The notes under the pieces: generated by a model | Seen by the model: only the letters and a program-made list of their open reading frames with translations | The model's database searches: none | What the model was told of the DNA's origin: nothing | Origin: a virus | Reading direction: 5' to 3' (one strand) | Length of the DNA: 40,134 bases | IMG/VR virus record: IMGVR_UViG_3300046535_000101 | Location: 1 to 40,134 of that record | Program-made: the position numbers and the translations under genes | In this document: piece by piece, positions 23,227 through 32,639 of the stretch | Position numbering within the stretch: the stretch's first letter is position 1 | How the letters are laid out: each line of letters begins with the position of its first letter

Positions 23227-23690
23227 TGATCCCTTCGTCTTCTGCCCCGGCCGCACGGGCATATCTGTTCAACACGCTTACCGCTCAGCTAACGCCGGAC
23301 CCGAACAGCCCCCGGTCGAGCCTTCTCGTCTGTTACGACGTGCCCGGCCCGAATCAGCCTGACGACATTGTGTCGGTCGGGAAGGTTCACCGCCGTCTCG
23401 GCGTGAATTCGATGGTCGGGTCGGGCGGTGCGGGATGGCTCGAAGAGCGATACACGGTCGAGGTGATCGTCGATGTGTACCGGGGCGGCGACGACGCTCA
23501 GGCGACCTATCTACGGGCGTCGAGTCTCGTCGAGTCGATCATCTCCGTTGTCCGTTCCGATCCGACTCTCGGCGGCGCTGTCGTCGTCGCGAAGCCGATT
23601 ACCGACCTGACCGAAGTCGATTGGGACGACGCGCACGCCGGTTTTCACGCGTGCGCAACTCTCGAAGTCGAGTGCTACCAAAGGATTTAA
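23226..23690 (+). CDS. Minor tail or tail-terminator-like protein
   Basis: This 154-residue product starts at ATG 23226, which overlaps the previous stop. It starts with helical ARAYLFNTLTAQL, then beta strands around SSLLVCYDVPG and YTVEVIVDVYRGGDDAQATYLRA. Size and place between connector and tail tube fit the tail-terminator or gp17-like group. Confidence 0.65.
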   Translation: MIPSSSAPAARAYLFNTLTAQLTPDPNSPRSSLLVCYDVPGPNQPDDIVSVGKVHRRLGVNSMVGSGGAGWLEERYTVEVIVDVYRGGDDAQATYLRASSLVESIISVVRSDPTLGGAVVVAKPITDLTEVDWDDAHAGFHACATLEVECYQRI

Positions 23691-23691
23691 C

Positions 23692-23925
23692 GTGGCTGCT
23701 TACACCTACACGGGCTCGGATGAGCGGTATTACCCGGGCATCGGCCGTGAGGTTCGCCCCGGCGATTGCGTCGAGTGGTACGTCGAGCCGGAAGACGGCC
23801 GATGGGAAGCCGTCGACACGTCCGCCCCTGCCCCCGCCCCGGCGAAGGCTGAGCCCGCCCCGGCGAAGACCGATTCTGCCCCGGCTGAGCCCGCCCCGGC
23901 CGTCGACGCCCCGAAGGGTGCCTAA
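23692..23925 (+). CDS. Small protein with Ala-Pro tail (77 residues)
   Basis: GTG at 23692. The first 45 residues hold a compact beta-like domain (YPGIGREVRPGDCVEWYVEPEDGRWEAV). The rest is an Ala/Pro/Lys repeat (PAPAKAEPAPAK). The stop TAA overlaps the tail tube ATG. Perhaps a neck or tail-tube accessory protein; function unknown. Confidence 0.7.
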   Translation: MAAYTYTGSDERYYPGIGREVRPGDCVEWYVEPEDGRWEAVDTSAPAPAPAKAEPAPAKTDSAPAEPAPAVDAPKGA

Positions 23926-24890
23926 TGCCTAAGTCTTCAATTCTCAGTTTTCTCGGTATCGCGAAGGAAGCCACCTTCGGTACCGCTGTACCGCCGACGG
24001 CGTTTATACCCGTCACCAACATCACGCCGAAGGACAGCGTCGTACTCCTGGATGACAAGGGGTGGCGCGGGTCCATGGTCGAGACCTACAACAAGGTTGC
24101 GGGTCCGGTTACGGCGACCGTTGACTTCGACGGCGACGTGTTCCCCGACACGCTCGGGTGGCTGGTTACCGGCATTCTCGGCGACCTGACTACGACCGGC
24201 GCTTCTGCCCCGTTCACGCATGCCGTCGCCGTACTCAACACGGGTACCGGACAGCCCCCGTCGTACACCCTGACCGACACATACTCCGTCGCTACCCGGG
24301 CGTACGCCGGTGCGAAGTTCAGTGAGCTAAGCCTGAAGTTCAACGCCGACGGTCTGTTGACCTACTCGGCGAAGGCGACGACCTTCGGGTCGGTTACCGC
24401 TTCCCTTCCGACGGCGTCGTTCACGGCCGTTCAGGTTCAGCCTGCATGGTTGGGTGTCGCGCAGATTGGCGGCGTCACTCAGGCTGGTGTCCTCGACGCT
24501 GAGGTGAGCATTAAGCGGCCGGTGTCCATCATGAATACCGTCGACGGTACTCAGGCACCCACGAACCTGTGGTCGGGTCCCGTCACTGTCGACGGGAAGA
24601 TGACTCTGATCATGGAAGACGACTCTCAGCTGACTAACTACCTGACGCAGGTTCAGCCCGCGCTTGACTTCAACTTCTCGCAGGGTGCCGGTGCTGCGGC
24701 GACTCAGGTGAAGTTGCACATGACGAAGGTCGCTTACTCGGCGGCTGATATTTCGCGCGGTAAGGACTTCGTCGAGATTCCGATCACTTTCGAAGCCCTC
24801 GCGAACTCGACTGACATCGGCGCGTCCGGTGGTTTCTCGCCCGTGAAGGTCACCATTCAGAACGCCGTTACGTCAGGAACTTACAAGTAA
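23925..24890 (+). CDS. Major tail (tube) protein
   Basis: The product is 321 residues. The N-terminus has the tail-tube pattern ILSFLGIAKEATFGTAVPPTAFIPVTN. VTATVDFDGDVFPDTLGWLVTGILG and the C-terminal DFVEIPITFEALANSTDIG follow. Its subunits stack to form the non-contractile tube. Place just upstream of the chaperones and tape measure agrees. Confidence 0.9.
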   Translation: MPKSSILSFLGIAKEATFGTAVPPTAFIPVTNITPKDSVVLLDDKGWRGSMVETYNKVAGPVTATVDFDGDVFPDTLGWLVTGILGDLTTTGASAPFTHAVAVLNTGTGQPPSYTLTDTYSVATRAYAGAKFSELSLKFNADGLLTYSAKATTFGSVTASLPTASFTAVQVQPAWLGVAQIGGVTQAGVLDAEVSIKRPVSIMNTVDGTQAPTNLWSGPVTVDGKMTLIMEDDSQLTNYLTQVQPALDFNFSQGAGAAATQVKLHMTKVAYSAADISRGKDFVEIPITFEALANSTDIGASGGFSPVKVTIQNAVTSGTYK

Positions 24891-25333
24891 TGACTGAGCT
24901 AGCCCCTACTCGCGTTTCCCTGCCGTCCGGTGGTTGGGCCGACCTTCGCCCCGTCGCCGACGTGACCGAGCGACAGCGCCGACCGATTAAGCGGATTCAG
25001 ACGACCCTCGCCGGTATGCCTGCCTTCGCCGGTGCCGTCGCTGAGGCTCAGAAGTCGGGCGGTAAGGAACTCACCCCCGACCAGCAACTGAAGATCGCTT
25101 CCGGCATGGGCGAGGCATTCGACCTACTCGAAGACCTGAACGACGCCCTTATCGTTGCGGCCGTCCGTGGCTGGTCGTATGAGTTCCCCGTGTCGGCCGA
25201 CGGCTGTCAGGACCTGCCCGGCCGTGACCTCGACGCCCTTCGCGCGGCTACCTCGCCGTACATGCAGGAACTCATGCCCGACTTCGATCCGACCCCTGAC
25301 CCGGCGTCCCCTATCGAGCCCTCCGTCGCCTAG
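24890..25333 (+). CDS. Tail assembly chaperone, first frame
   Basis: This 147-residue acidic helical protein lies between tail tube and tape measure, the normal place for the first tail chaperone. ATG at 24890 overlaps the previous stop by one base. The segment FDLLEDLNDALIVAAVRGWSYE is typical of a compact helical domain. A second open frame in -1 begins before its stop and probably adds a C-terminal extension by frameshifting. Confidence 0.82.
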   Translation: MTELAPTRVSLPSGGWADLRPVADVTERQRRPIKRIQTTLAGMPAFAGAVAEAQKSGGKELTPDQQLKIASGMGEAFDLLEDLNDALIVAAVRGWSYEFPVSADGCQDLPGRDLDALRAATSPYMQELMPDFDPTPDPASPIEPSVA

Positions 25334-25548
25334 CGTCGGCGCTGGAGGGGGGCGACAGATACGACCCTTCCGAGTATCCGTCGGAGGAATATCGGACGTG
25401 GCGACTGTGCACGATGCTGCACTGTCGCCCGTCCGAACTCGACGACGAATCGGCCGTCGAACTCGATTGGTTGCTAGCCGTCGACAACACGGTCGAGAAG
25501 GTGCGTAAGACGCTCGAAGAGCGGGAGGCGAACAAGAATGCCGGGTGA
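25300..25548 (+). CDS. Tail assembly chaperone, -1 frame extension
   Basis: The -1 frame is open from a TGA at 25297 to a TGA at 25546-25548. After the first stop it encodes an acidic helical sequence (SALEGGDRYDPSEYPSEEY ... ELDWLLAVDNTVEKVRKTLEE), typical of the second chaperone part. It has no start codon or ribosome binding site of its own. The shift must occur between 25300 and 25333; GTCCCCTA at 25306-25313 is the most plausible slip, though not a classic heptamer. Confidence 0.65.
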   Translation, partial: PGVPYRALRRLASALEGGDRYDPSEYPSEEYRTWRLCTMLHCRPSELDDESAVELDWLLAVDNTVEKVRKTLEEREANKNAG

Positions 25549-26020
25549 CTTCATTAGCGCCGTCGTGCATGGGAACCGGCGTACGGCTGAGTCCCTACTC
25601 ATGATGGATAAGGGCGTTGACCTAGCAACTCGCAAGGCCCTTCAGGAAGTTGGGCGGGTCACGAAGCGCTCGATTCGTCGAGAGATGAAGGGTGCCCCAC
25701 GCTGGAATCATCGCGGACCGTCTGACCGTACCGGCGAAGCCGTGACCGTCGCCGGGCCGGAACATTCCCCGCGCACGGGTGGTCCGGGTTACTTCACGGG
25801 TCATCTGTACGGCTCGATTAAGGCGAGTCGACGCCCCCGGGTCCGATTCCATGCCATGTCGACGGCTGTCTTCGCCGGTGGTGCGGGGAACGTCCAGAAC
25901 CTTTACAAGGCACAGCAGGAAGCGAAGTTCCCGTATTTCAAGCCGGGCGTTCGTAACGCTGAACCGAAAATGCCCGCCATATGGGAGAAGCATTGGGGCG
26001 CGGCGACCAAAGTCTTCTAA
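25538..26020 (+). CDS. HK97 gp10-like tail component
   Basis: This 160-residue basic protein has KALQEVGRVTKRSIRREMKG, GYFTGHLYGSIKASRRP and a C-terminal PYFKPGVRNAEPKMP. These fit the gp10 head-tail joining family. ATG at 25538 follows GGGAGG and overlaps the chaperone extension. Its place after the chaperones and before the tape measure is unusual; gp10 genes normally lie before the tail tube. Confidence 0.68.
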   Translation: MPGDFISAVVHGNRRTAESLLMMDKGVDLATRKALQEVGRVTKRSIRREMKGAPRWNHRGPSDRTGEAVTVAGPEHSPRTGGPGYFTGHLYGSIKASRRPRVRFHAMSTAVFAGGAGNVQNLYKAQQEAKFPYFKPGVRNAEPKMPAIWEKHWGAATKVF

Positions 26021-26026
26021 CTCGGC

Positions 26027-26048
26027 CACCTACTCACGTGAGTAGGTG
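26027..26048. repeat. 22-base palindrome, copy 11
   Basis: Perfect copy, 17 bases before the tape measure GTG; stem extended to 26024-26051 with one G.U pair. Confidence 0.97.
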
Positions 26049-26065
26049 GCTAGGGAGGGTTAATA

Positions 26066-29000
26066 GTGGGATCGCTGCCCCCGGTCTTTATCGAGTTCCT
26101 AGGTAACTCGACTGGTTTTATGGCCACTTCGCGTGGCGTTCGCACCGAGCTTAAGAAGGTCGAGCGCGAAGGCGGCGGCTCGATGAAGCAGCTAGGCGCC
26201 GTCGGTAAGGCGGCGCTTCTCGGCGTCGGTGTCGCTGCGGCTGCTGCGGCCGTCAAAACGGTTCACATGGCGGCCGACTTTCAGACTCAGATGACCCGTG
26301 TTCGCACGGGTGCGGGCGAGTTCGCTAAAAACATGGACCTGGTGAGTCGTGGCGTACTGACCATGGCGGGGCAGGTCGGCGAGTCGACTAAGGACCTGAC
26401 GTCAGGTCTGTACATGGTCGAGTCGGCGGGATTCCATGGGCGGAACGCACTCGACGTCCTTCGCGTATCCGCCATGGGTGCGAAGGTCGGCGCGGCCGAC
26501 CTGGCTACCGTGACCGACGCTGTCACGACGGCTATGAACGCTTACAACCTTCAGTCGTCGAACGCTGCGAAGAACACTCAGAACACGACCGACGTGATGA
26601 ACGCCCTAGTCGGTACTGAGGCTGAGGGAAAAACCAACATGGAAGCCCTAGCGGGCTCTATGTCGAAAATCCTCCCCGTGTCTGCGGCGGCTGGTGTCGG
26701 GCTGAATGAAGTTCTCGGCGCTATGGCGACCATGACCAGTCAGGGAACGTCGGCCGACGTCGCCGCGACCTACCTTCGGCAGACGATCGGCAACCTGTCG
26801 AACCCGACCGGTAAGGCCGCTCAGGCTATGCGCGGTCTCGGTCTCGACTCTTTCAAGGTCTCGCAGAATCTCGGTAAGAAGGGTCTCGCGTCGACCCTTG
26901 ACATGCTGACGACCGCTATCGCGGGGCACACGAAGCATGGTGCCGTGATGATCGACACGCTTAAGAAGGCTTCGAAGAACACGACCGAGTTTCAGAAGGC
27001 ACTCGCGAACCTAAGCCCGGATCAGAAGACCTATATCGGTGCACTCGCCCAAATGGTTGGCGGTACCAAATCGATGATGGGTGCCCTTCAGCTAACCGGC
27101 TCTCACGCGAAGATCTTTCAAGCCAACGTCGCCGGAATCGCGAAGCACGTGAAGGACGGCGGTAAGGGCGTCGAGGGTTGGGCGGACGTTCAGAAGACCT
27201 TCAATCAGCGAATGGCCGAATTCAAGGGTTCGACGGAAGCCATCGGAATTTCGATCGGTCAAGTCCTACTCCCGTACGCGACGAAAATGATCGGCGTACT
27301 AGCGACCGGCGTCACGTGGCTTACGAAGCACAAGACGGCCGCGTACGCCCTTGCCGGGGTCATCGGCGGAATCCTGGTCGTCGGTCTGACGGCTGCCGCT
27401 ATCGCCGCCGCTGAGTTCACGGCATCGATGCTCGCTAACCCGGTTACGTGGATCGTCATCGGCATTATGGCGCTAGTCGCATCGCTGGTCATGCTCATCA
27501 TGCATTGGCGGCAGGTGTGGGGCTGGATACAGAAGAACATTCCGGCCGTCGCTCACGCCTTTGTCGCCGCATGGCGCGGGGCAGTAGCGGCATGGCATGC
27601 CGTCTGGCAGTGGGGCGTGAAGACGATTCACGCCGTCGTGAAGTGGTTCGACAACAACGTTCTGAAGTGGCTAAAGGCTCGCTTTAAGGACCTGACCACG
27701 TGGTGGAAGGGTCACACTCAGGAACTCTCCGCAGCGTGGAAGCTAGCTTGGAAGATCATCGAGATTTGGGCAAAGCAGGCTTGGGACCTGATAAAGACCG
27801 GGCTGAAAATCCTCGCTCAGACCTGGTCTGATATCTGGGCCGTGATCAAAGACGCCGTGATGTTGGTTTGGGACGCGATAAAGAATGCCGTAACGCTCGG
27901 CATTCACTACGTGCTAAACGTGATCGGCATTGTCCTCGACATCATCACGGGCCATTGGGGCAAGGCTTGGCAGGACCTGAAGAAGCTAGTCACTCAGGCA
28001 TTCGACGACATAACCCGCTTCCTGAAGGGGCTAGTCGGTGACTTCGGGACGCTGCTTTGGGACGCCGGTAAGGCGCTGATTGACGGTCTGGTTAACGGCG
28101 TAAAGGCGTTCGGGCACCTAGTCGGCGACACCCTTAAGGGCATTGGTCACAGCGCGCTAACCGGGTTTAAGAGCATGTTCGGAATTAAGTCGCCGTCAAA
28201 GGTCTTCCATCAGCTCGGCGTCTGGATCATTCAGGGTCTTGTGAATGGTCTACTCGGCACGCACAAGCAACTTGAGAACGCCCTGAATAAGACAATGTCG
28301 CTTCTCTCGAAGATGCACACGAAGGCAGCGACGGCCGTCGAGAAGGCGGTTCGCCGAGACGGTAAGGCACTGGAGCAGCTCGCGAAGAACCGCGAGAAGA
28401 TCGCCGGTCGCCTGAAGTCGGCGAGCGCGCACCTGAAGGACCTTCAGAAGTCTTGGACCGACGAGAAGAACAACGTCGCGTCGGGCATCATGCAGGGTGC
28501 TTCGGTCGTCATGCAGGGTGAGAACGGCGCGCCGATCGGTGCGGGCGACGTCCTCGCGAATATGCAGGCTCAGGTGATGAAGGCGAAGCAATTCGCCGCG
28601 AACATCGACCGGCTTCGGAAGATGGGTCTTCGCGGCGACCTGCTCGATCAAATCGCTCAGGCGGGCGTCGACAGTGGCGGCGACACGGCTAACGCTCTCG
28701 TGAACGCGACGGCGAGTCAGATATCGCAGCTAAACCAAACGCAAGGCTCGCTAGTCAAGACGGCGAACACGACCGGTAAGTCGGTCGCCGACAGTATGTA
28801 CGGCGCGGGCATCCACGCTGCGAAGGGCATCGTCGACGGTCTGAAGAAGCAGGACGCCGCCATTCGCCATCAGATGATGAGCATTGCTGACAGCATGCGC
28901 GACGCAATCGCGCACGCCCTAGGCATAAAGGTGCACCACACGGCGCACCATGCGGCGAAGAAGCATCATCACGCCGCAGCACATCACACGGCCAAGAAGA

Positions 29001-29149
29001 CTCACGCGGTGCACCACCACACGACACACGTTCACGTCGAGGTTCACGGGTCGGTGCACTCGAAGCGCGAGCTTCGCGACATGTTCCACGAAGAGATGTT
29101 GAAGCTAGGCGCGCGTAACTCGTTCACCTGGAAGCAATTCAAGCGGTAG
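26066..29149 (+). CDS. Tape measure protein
   Basis: This 1027-residue protein sets tail length. At about 1.5 angstrom per residue the tail would be near 150 nm. The N-terminal part matches phage tape-measure domains (GEFAKNMDLVSRGVLTMAGQVGESTKDLTSGLYMVES cut across about 90-130, with NALVGTEAEGKTNMEALAGS later). Hydrophobic segments lie near 425-480 (AYALAGVIGGILVVGLTAAA, WIVIGIMALVASLVMLI). A Trp-rich helical stretch follows, then FGIKSPSKVFHQLG. The C-terminus (about 955-993) is strikingly His-rich. GTG at 26066 has GGGAGGG upstream. Confidence 0.95.
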   Translation: MGSLPPVFIEFLGNSTGFMATSRGVRTELKKVEREGGGSMKQLGAVGKAALLGVGVAAAAAAVKTVHMAADFQTQMTRVRTGAGEFAKNMDLVSRGVLTMAGQVGESTKDLTSGLYMVESAGFHGRNALDVLRVSAMGAKVGAADLATVTDAVTTAMNAYNLQSSNAAKNTQNTTDVMNALVGTEAEGKTNMEALAGSMSKILPVSAAAGVGLNEVLGAMATMTSQGTSADVAATYLRQTIGNLSNPTGKAAQAMRGLGLDSFKVSQNLGKKGLASTLDMLTTAIAGHTKHGAVMIDTLKKASKNTTEFQKALANLSPDQKTYIGALAQMVGGTKSMMGALQLTGSHAKIFQANVAGIAKHVKDGGKGVEGWADVQKTFNQRMAEFKGSTEAIGISIGQVLLPYATKMIGVLATGVTWLTKHKTAAYALAGVIGGILVVGLTAAAIAAAEFTASMLANPVTWIVIGIMALVASLVMLIMHWRQVWGWIQKNIPAVAHAFVAAWRGAVAAWHAVWQWGVKTIHAVVKWFDNNVLKWLKARFKDLTTWWKGHTQELSAAWKLAWKIIEIWAKQAWDLIKTGLKILAQTWSDIWAVIKDAVMLVWDAIKNAVTLGIHYVLNVIGIVLDIITGHWGKAWQDLKKLVTQAFDDITRFLKGLVGDFGTLLWDAGKALIDGLVNGVKAFGHLVGDTLKGIGHSALTGFKSMFGIKSPSKVFHQLGVWIIQGLVNGLLGTHKQLENALNKTMSLLSKMHTKAATAVEKAVRRDGKALEQLAKNREKIAGRLKSASAHLKDLQKSWTDEKNNVASGIMQGASVVMQGENGAPIGAGDVLANMQAQVMKAKQFAANIDRLRKMGLRGDLLDQIAQAGVDSGGDTANALVNATASQISQLNQTQGSLVKTANTTGKSVADSMYGAGIHAAKGIVDGLKKQDAAIRHQMMSIADSMRDAIAHALGIKVHHTAHHAAKKHHHAAAHHTAKKTHAVHHHTTHVHVEVHGSVHSKRELRDMFHEEMLKLGARNSFTWKQFKR

Positions 29150-29164
29150 TCGAGCGGGGCGGGT

Positions 29165-29186
29165 CACCTACTCACGTGAGTAGGTG
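29165..29186. repeat. 22-base palindrome, copy 12
   Basis: Perfect copy, 23 bases before the next ATG. GGGGCG (29156-29161) pairs with CGCCCC (29189-29194) outside a small internal loop. Confidence 0.97.
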
Positions 29187-29209
29187 CTCGCCCCCTCATG
29201 GGAGGGACC

Positions 29210-32029
29210 ATGGCACTAAACCCGAACTATCCAGTCGTCGAGGAACTTTGGGGCCCGTCATGGACGGCCGCAGGCGCGAGCTTCCCGGCATCGCGCATGG
29301 TGAACTTCGTCGACCGCACTCTCTCGCAAGCAAACGCGCGGCGAGGGAAACAGTACGAACTCGACCAGCCTCAGGCGGGCGAATACAGCGTCGTTCTCGA
29401 CTCGCGTGACGGCGCCCTCGACCCGACGAATACCGGGGGACCGTACGGCGGAAAGATCCTGCCCTATCAGCCGTACCGACGCCGTGCCCAATGGCCACCT
29501 ACGGCTAATCTGTTGGCACCGGAGATTGCTACGGCCGGTGAGGGTTTCGCGGCTGGCGCTTTCCCGGCCTCATGGAATTTCCAACTTCCGACCGGAGCAA
29601 TTCCGGGAACCGTTGCCGTGCTGGGTAACGGGCAGGCGTGGCAGGGTGCCAACGTATTCAGCTTCGCTATCCCTAACGCACAGGGCGTAAACTCCGGCAT
29701 TTTTAAATACGACGTGCCTGCCATTCGGCCCGGGAAGCAAGTCACTTTTTCGCTGTGGGTTGCCAACACGACGGCATCAACGTCGACCACTGTTCTTCCG
29801 TACATTGCGTGGCTGAACGCCGACGGTTCGCAGGTGTTCGGAAATGGCTCTAGTACAGCGATTACCGGCGCTTCCGGCACGCCCGCATGGCAGCGACTCA
29901 CAGTCACTGCTACTGCCCCGACGACCGGCGCCGTTTACGGCATGCGTATTGGTTTCAACGTCGGTGCGACGACCACGGCGGCAAGCACAATCATTGTGGA
30001 TGGCTTGCAAGTCGAGTGGGCGAGCACCGCAACTACGTGGGTTTCTCCGGGTAAGTGGTACCCGATATTTAGTGGCTTCACTGAGCGTTGGGCGACGCAA
30101 TGGGCTAACGACGGCACATACGAGGAAGTGACTCCGACGGCCGTCGACGCCTTCGCGCTGCTGTCTCAGGTACAGCTCAAGGAAGTGTTTCAGGAAGAGA
30201 TCGACTCGCACTCACCGCGCTTCTGTTACCCGTTGGGTGACGCCGTCGGCTCGACGTCGTTCGCCGACGAGTCGGGTAACTTCCGAGCGCTTCCGGCCGT
30301 ACTCAGTAAGACCGGAAACGGCAACCTGTCGGCCGGTAACAGCGTCACTTCGGCTAGCTCGACCGGTGCCTTCACGGGCTCTACGGGCACTGTCGTAACC
30401 CTCGCTCCGCCGATTCCCGGTAGCGGCACCAATCCGAACCCGGCGACCGTCCTCGACCTGACAGCCGTCGGCATCAACGGACCGGGCAACCCGGCCGGAT
30501 GGACACGCATGGTTGCTTTCCGTGCGACGTCGCTACCGTCTGACCGGCTGGTCATTTGGGAGACGCGAACGGACGACTTCGGCGATGGCACGTTCGACGG
30601 ACATATTCGGGTAGCTCTCGGCAGTGATGGTTGGTTGCGGGTAAACGCGAATGCGAACCTGACTGACTACAACTTCAGCTTGGCGTTTCAGAGTGGCGTG
30701 AACGTAGCCGACGGAAATTGGCATCTGTTCATGTTCGGCTTTGACGCGTCGCACTTCCGTACCTCGCTCGACGGCGTTCAGTCGACTAGCACCGGTTCGG
30801 GTCTGGTCATGACTAACCCGCCCGTCGACTGTCTCGGCGCGCTATGGGTCCCTCGCACGAAGACCGCGACGGACGTCTATAAGGGTGATCTAGCGTTCGT
30901 TACCGAATTCCCGACGCTGCTGTCGGAAGCCGATATGGGACAGCTCTACTCGACATGGAAGTCGAGCGCTAGCGGCGAAAGCAGCAGTGCCCGTTACTCG
31001 CGCATTCTTCGGTATGCCGGTTACACGGGGGCAAGCAACATCGGAACCGGCCTGACGGCGTCGATGGGTCCGGCCGACAGTCTGTCGGGTGGCGACGCTA
31101 TGTCGGCGCTGAGCGACGTCGTGACGACCGAGAACGGCGAGCACTTCGTATCAGCCGACGGGACGATTACCTTCCTAGGTCGGGGCGTACGGTACAACGC
31201 CCTTACCCCTGCCCTCACGTTCGGCGACGGCACGGGCGAACTCCCTTACGAAGACCTTCAGTTGGACTTCGATTCGACGCACCTGTCGAACTCCGCGACG
31301 GTCACTCAGCAGCCGACGGGGAACAACTTCACGGCGAGCGATGCGGCGAGTATCGCCGCCTACTACACACGCACCCTGACGCGCACTATCAACACGACTA
31401 GCGCGTTCGAAGCGCAGGATGCGGCGAACTACTTCGTGAGCCGCTACAAACAGCCCCTGACGCGCGTACAGAGCATCAAACTTCACCCGTCCGCCAACAC
31501 GGCTCTATGGGCCCCGTTGCTCGCGCTAGAGCTAGGTACCCGGGTCCGTATCAACCGACGGCCGTTCGGTGCCCCCATGGTTTCTATCGACTGCTTTGTC
31601 GAACAGATCTCATGGGACATGAACGCCGACAATGAAGCCTATGTAACTCTCCAGTGCAGCCCGATCGACGCGAACCCTTACGGTCAGTTCGCCCCGTGGC
31701 ATACGACGCTGAACACGCCCGCATCCATCGGAGTTACGTCGATCATCGTGAACGCGAGTGCGGACAACACGAACCCGCTCAGCGCTCAGCTACCGGCCGG
31801 AACTCAACTGATCGTTGGGCTAGGCACGGCCAATCAGGAAACCGTCACCGTGGCCGGTATCAGCGGCACGTCGTCCGGCTGGACAACGGCACTCGTCGGC
31901 TTGACGGTGGCGACGACCAAGGCTCACAGCGTCGGAGACATCATCTGCGAAGTGCTCCCGTCCGGTGTCACTGACCCGACATACCTCGACAGCGCCGAGA
32001 AGTTCGGAACGGCGCTCTTCGCGTACTAA
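29210..32029 (+). CDS. Minor tail protein with LamG-like domain
   Basis: The product is 939 residues. The first part resembles distal tail proteins (EEYSVVLDSRDGALDPTNTGGPY-like segment, with YSVVLDSRDGALDP visible). A carbohydrate-binding-like beta domain lies at about 100-285. A LamG/concanavalin-like domain lies at about 370-590 (DGHIRVALGSDGWLRVNAN, DGNWHLFMFGFD). The C-terminal part is tail-hub-like. The protein probably builds the tail tip and may touch the host surface. ATG 29210 follows GGGAGG. An ATG four codons upstream has no such site. Confidence 0.83.
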   Translation: MALNPNYPVVEELWGPSWTAAGASFPASRMVNFVDRTLSQANARRGKQYELDQPQAGEYSVVLDSRDGALDPTNTGGPYGGKILPYQPYRRRAQWPPTANLLAPEIATAGEGFAAGAFPASWNFQLPTGAIPGTVAVLGNGQAWQGANVFSFAIPNAQGVNSGIFKYDVPAIRPGKQVTFSLWVANTTASTSTTVLPYIAWLNADGSQVFGNGSSTAITGASGTPAWQRLTVTATAPTTGAVYGMRIGFNVGATTTAASTIIVDGLQVEWASTATTWVSPGKWYPIFSGFTERWATQWANDGTYEEVTPTAVDAFALLSQVQLKEVFQEEIDSHSPRFCYPLGDAVGSTSFADESGNFRALPAVLSKTGNGNLSAGNSVTSASSTGAFTGSTGTVVTLAPPIPGSGTNPNPATVLDLTAVGINGPGNPAGWTRMVAFRATSLPSDRLVIWETRTDDFGDGTFDGHIRVALGSDGWLRVNANANLTDYNFSLAFQSGVNVADGNWHLFMFGFDASHFRTSLDGVQSTSTGSGLVMTNPPVDCLGALWVPRTKTATDVYKGDLAFVTEFPTLLSEADMGQLYSTWKSSASGESSSARYSRILRYAGYTGASNIGTGLTASMGPADSLSGGDAMSALSDVVTTENGEHFVSADGTITFLGRGVRYNALTPALTFGDGTGELPYEDLQLDFDSTHLSNSATVTQQPTGNNFTASDAASIAAYYTRTLTRTINTTSAFEAQDAANYFVSRYKQPLTRVQSIKLHPSANTALWAPLLALELGTRVRINRRPFGAPMVSIDCFVEQISWDMNADNEAYVTLQCSPIDANPYGQFAPWHTTLNTPASIGVTSIIVNASADNTNPLSAQLPAGTQLIVGLGTANQETVTVAGISGTSSGWTTALVGLTVATTKAHSVGDIICEVLPSGVTDPTYLDSAEKFGTALFAY

Positions 32030-32039
32030 TCGACCCGGT

Positions 32040-32061
32040 CACCTGCTCACGTGAGTAGGTG
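32040..32061. repeat. 22-base palindrome, copy 13 (G variant)
   Basis: Left half CACCTGCTCAC; G at 32045 pairs with T at 32056 as G.U in + strand RNA. It lies 20 bases before the next GTG. Confidence 0.95.
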
Positions 32062-32081
32062 CCCGGAGCAAGGGACACAGT

Positions 32082-32627
32082 GTGACTCTTCAGCCTCCGA
32101 CTCCCTATACGGCGGCGACAGGTAACTTCCTGACGGCCGGTCTTTGGAACGCTCAGGTTCGCGACGGCGTCGGCTACCTCATGTCACCGCCGTCGTTCCG
32201 TGCGCACGCGGAAACGGCGCAGAACCTTCTCGACGGTCAGTGGGTAAGCCTGAACCTAGAGACCGAGGAATTCGACAACTACGGCGGACACTCGACGACG
32301 ACCAATACGAGCCGGTACACGTGCCAGGTTGCCGGGCTTTATCTCGTGTCCGGGATTGCTTCGTACACCACCAACGGCGCCGGTTGGCGTGCCGTGCGTA
32401 TTCAGGTAAACGGCTCGTCCACAGTTCATGGGTCTTTCGTCAAGACCCTGCCCGTGTCGGGCGGTTCGTCCGCTGTCGGTACGACGTGCATGGTTCAGCT
32501 GAACGTCGGCGATTACATCGAGGTACAGGGAAACCAAAACTCCGGTGTCACGTCGCCGGGTCTTGCAACTTCGGCGTCGGCGGGCGACGTCGCGTGTTCT
32601 ATGTCGGCTCTATGGGTTAGTCAGTAA
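32082..32627 (+). CDS. C1q/TNF-like tail protein (probable receptor-binding)
   Basis: The product is 181 residues. Residues 1 to about 30 are a short attachment region. From SFRAHAETAQNL to the end, the sequence follows the C1q-like jelly roll: YTCQVAGLYLVSGIASYTT, then RAVRIQVNGSS and DYIEVQGNQNSG. Such domains form trimers at the tail tip and bind host receptors. GTG at 32082. Confidence 0.75.
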   Translation: MTLQPPTPYTAATGNFLTAGLWNAQVRDGVGYLMSPPSFRAHAETAQNLLDGQWVSLNLETEEFDNYGGHSTTTNTSRYTCQVAGLYLVSGIASYTTNGAGWRAVRIQVNGSSTVHGSFVKTLPVSGGSSAVGTTCMVQLNVGDYIEVQGNQNSGVTSPGLATSASAGDVACSMSALWVSQ

Positions 32628-32639
32628 GGACGGCTTTAC

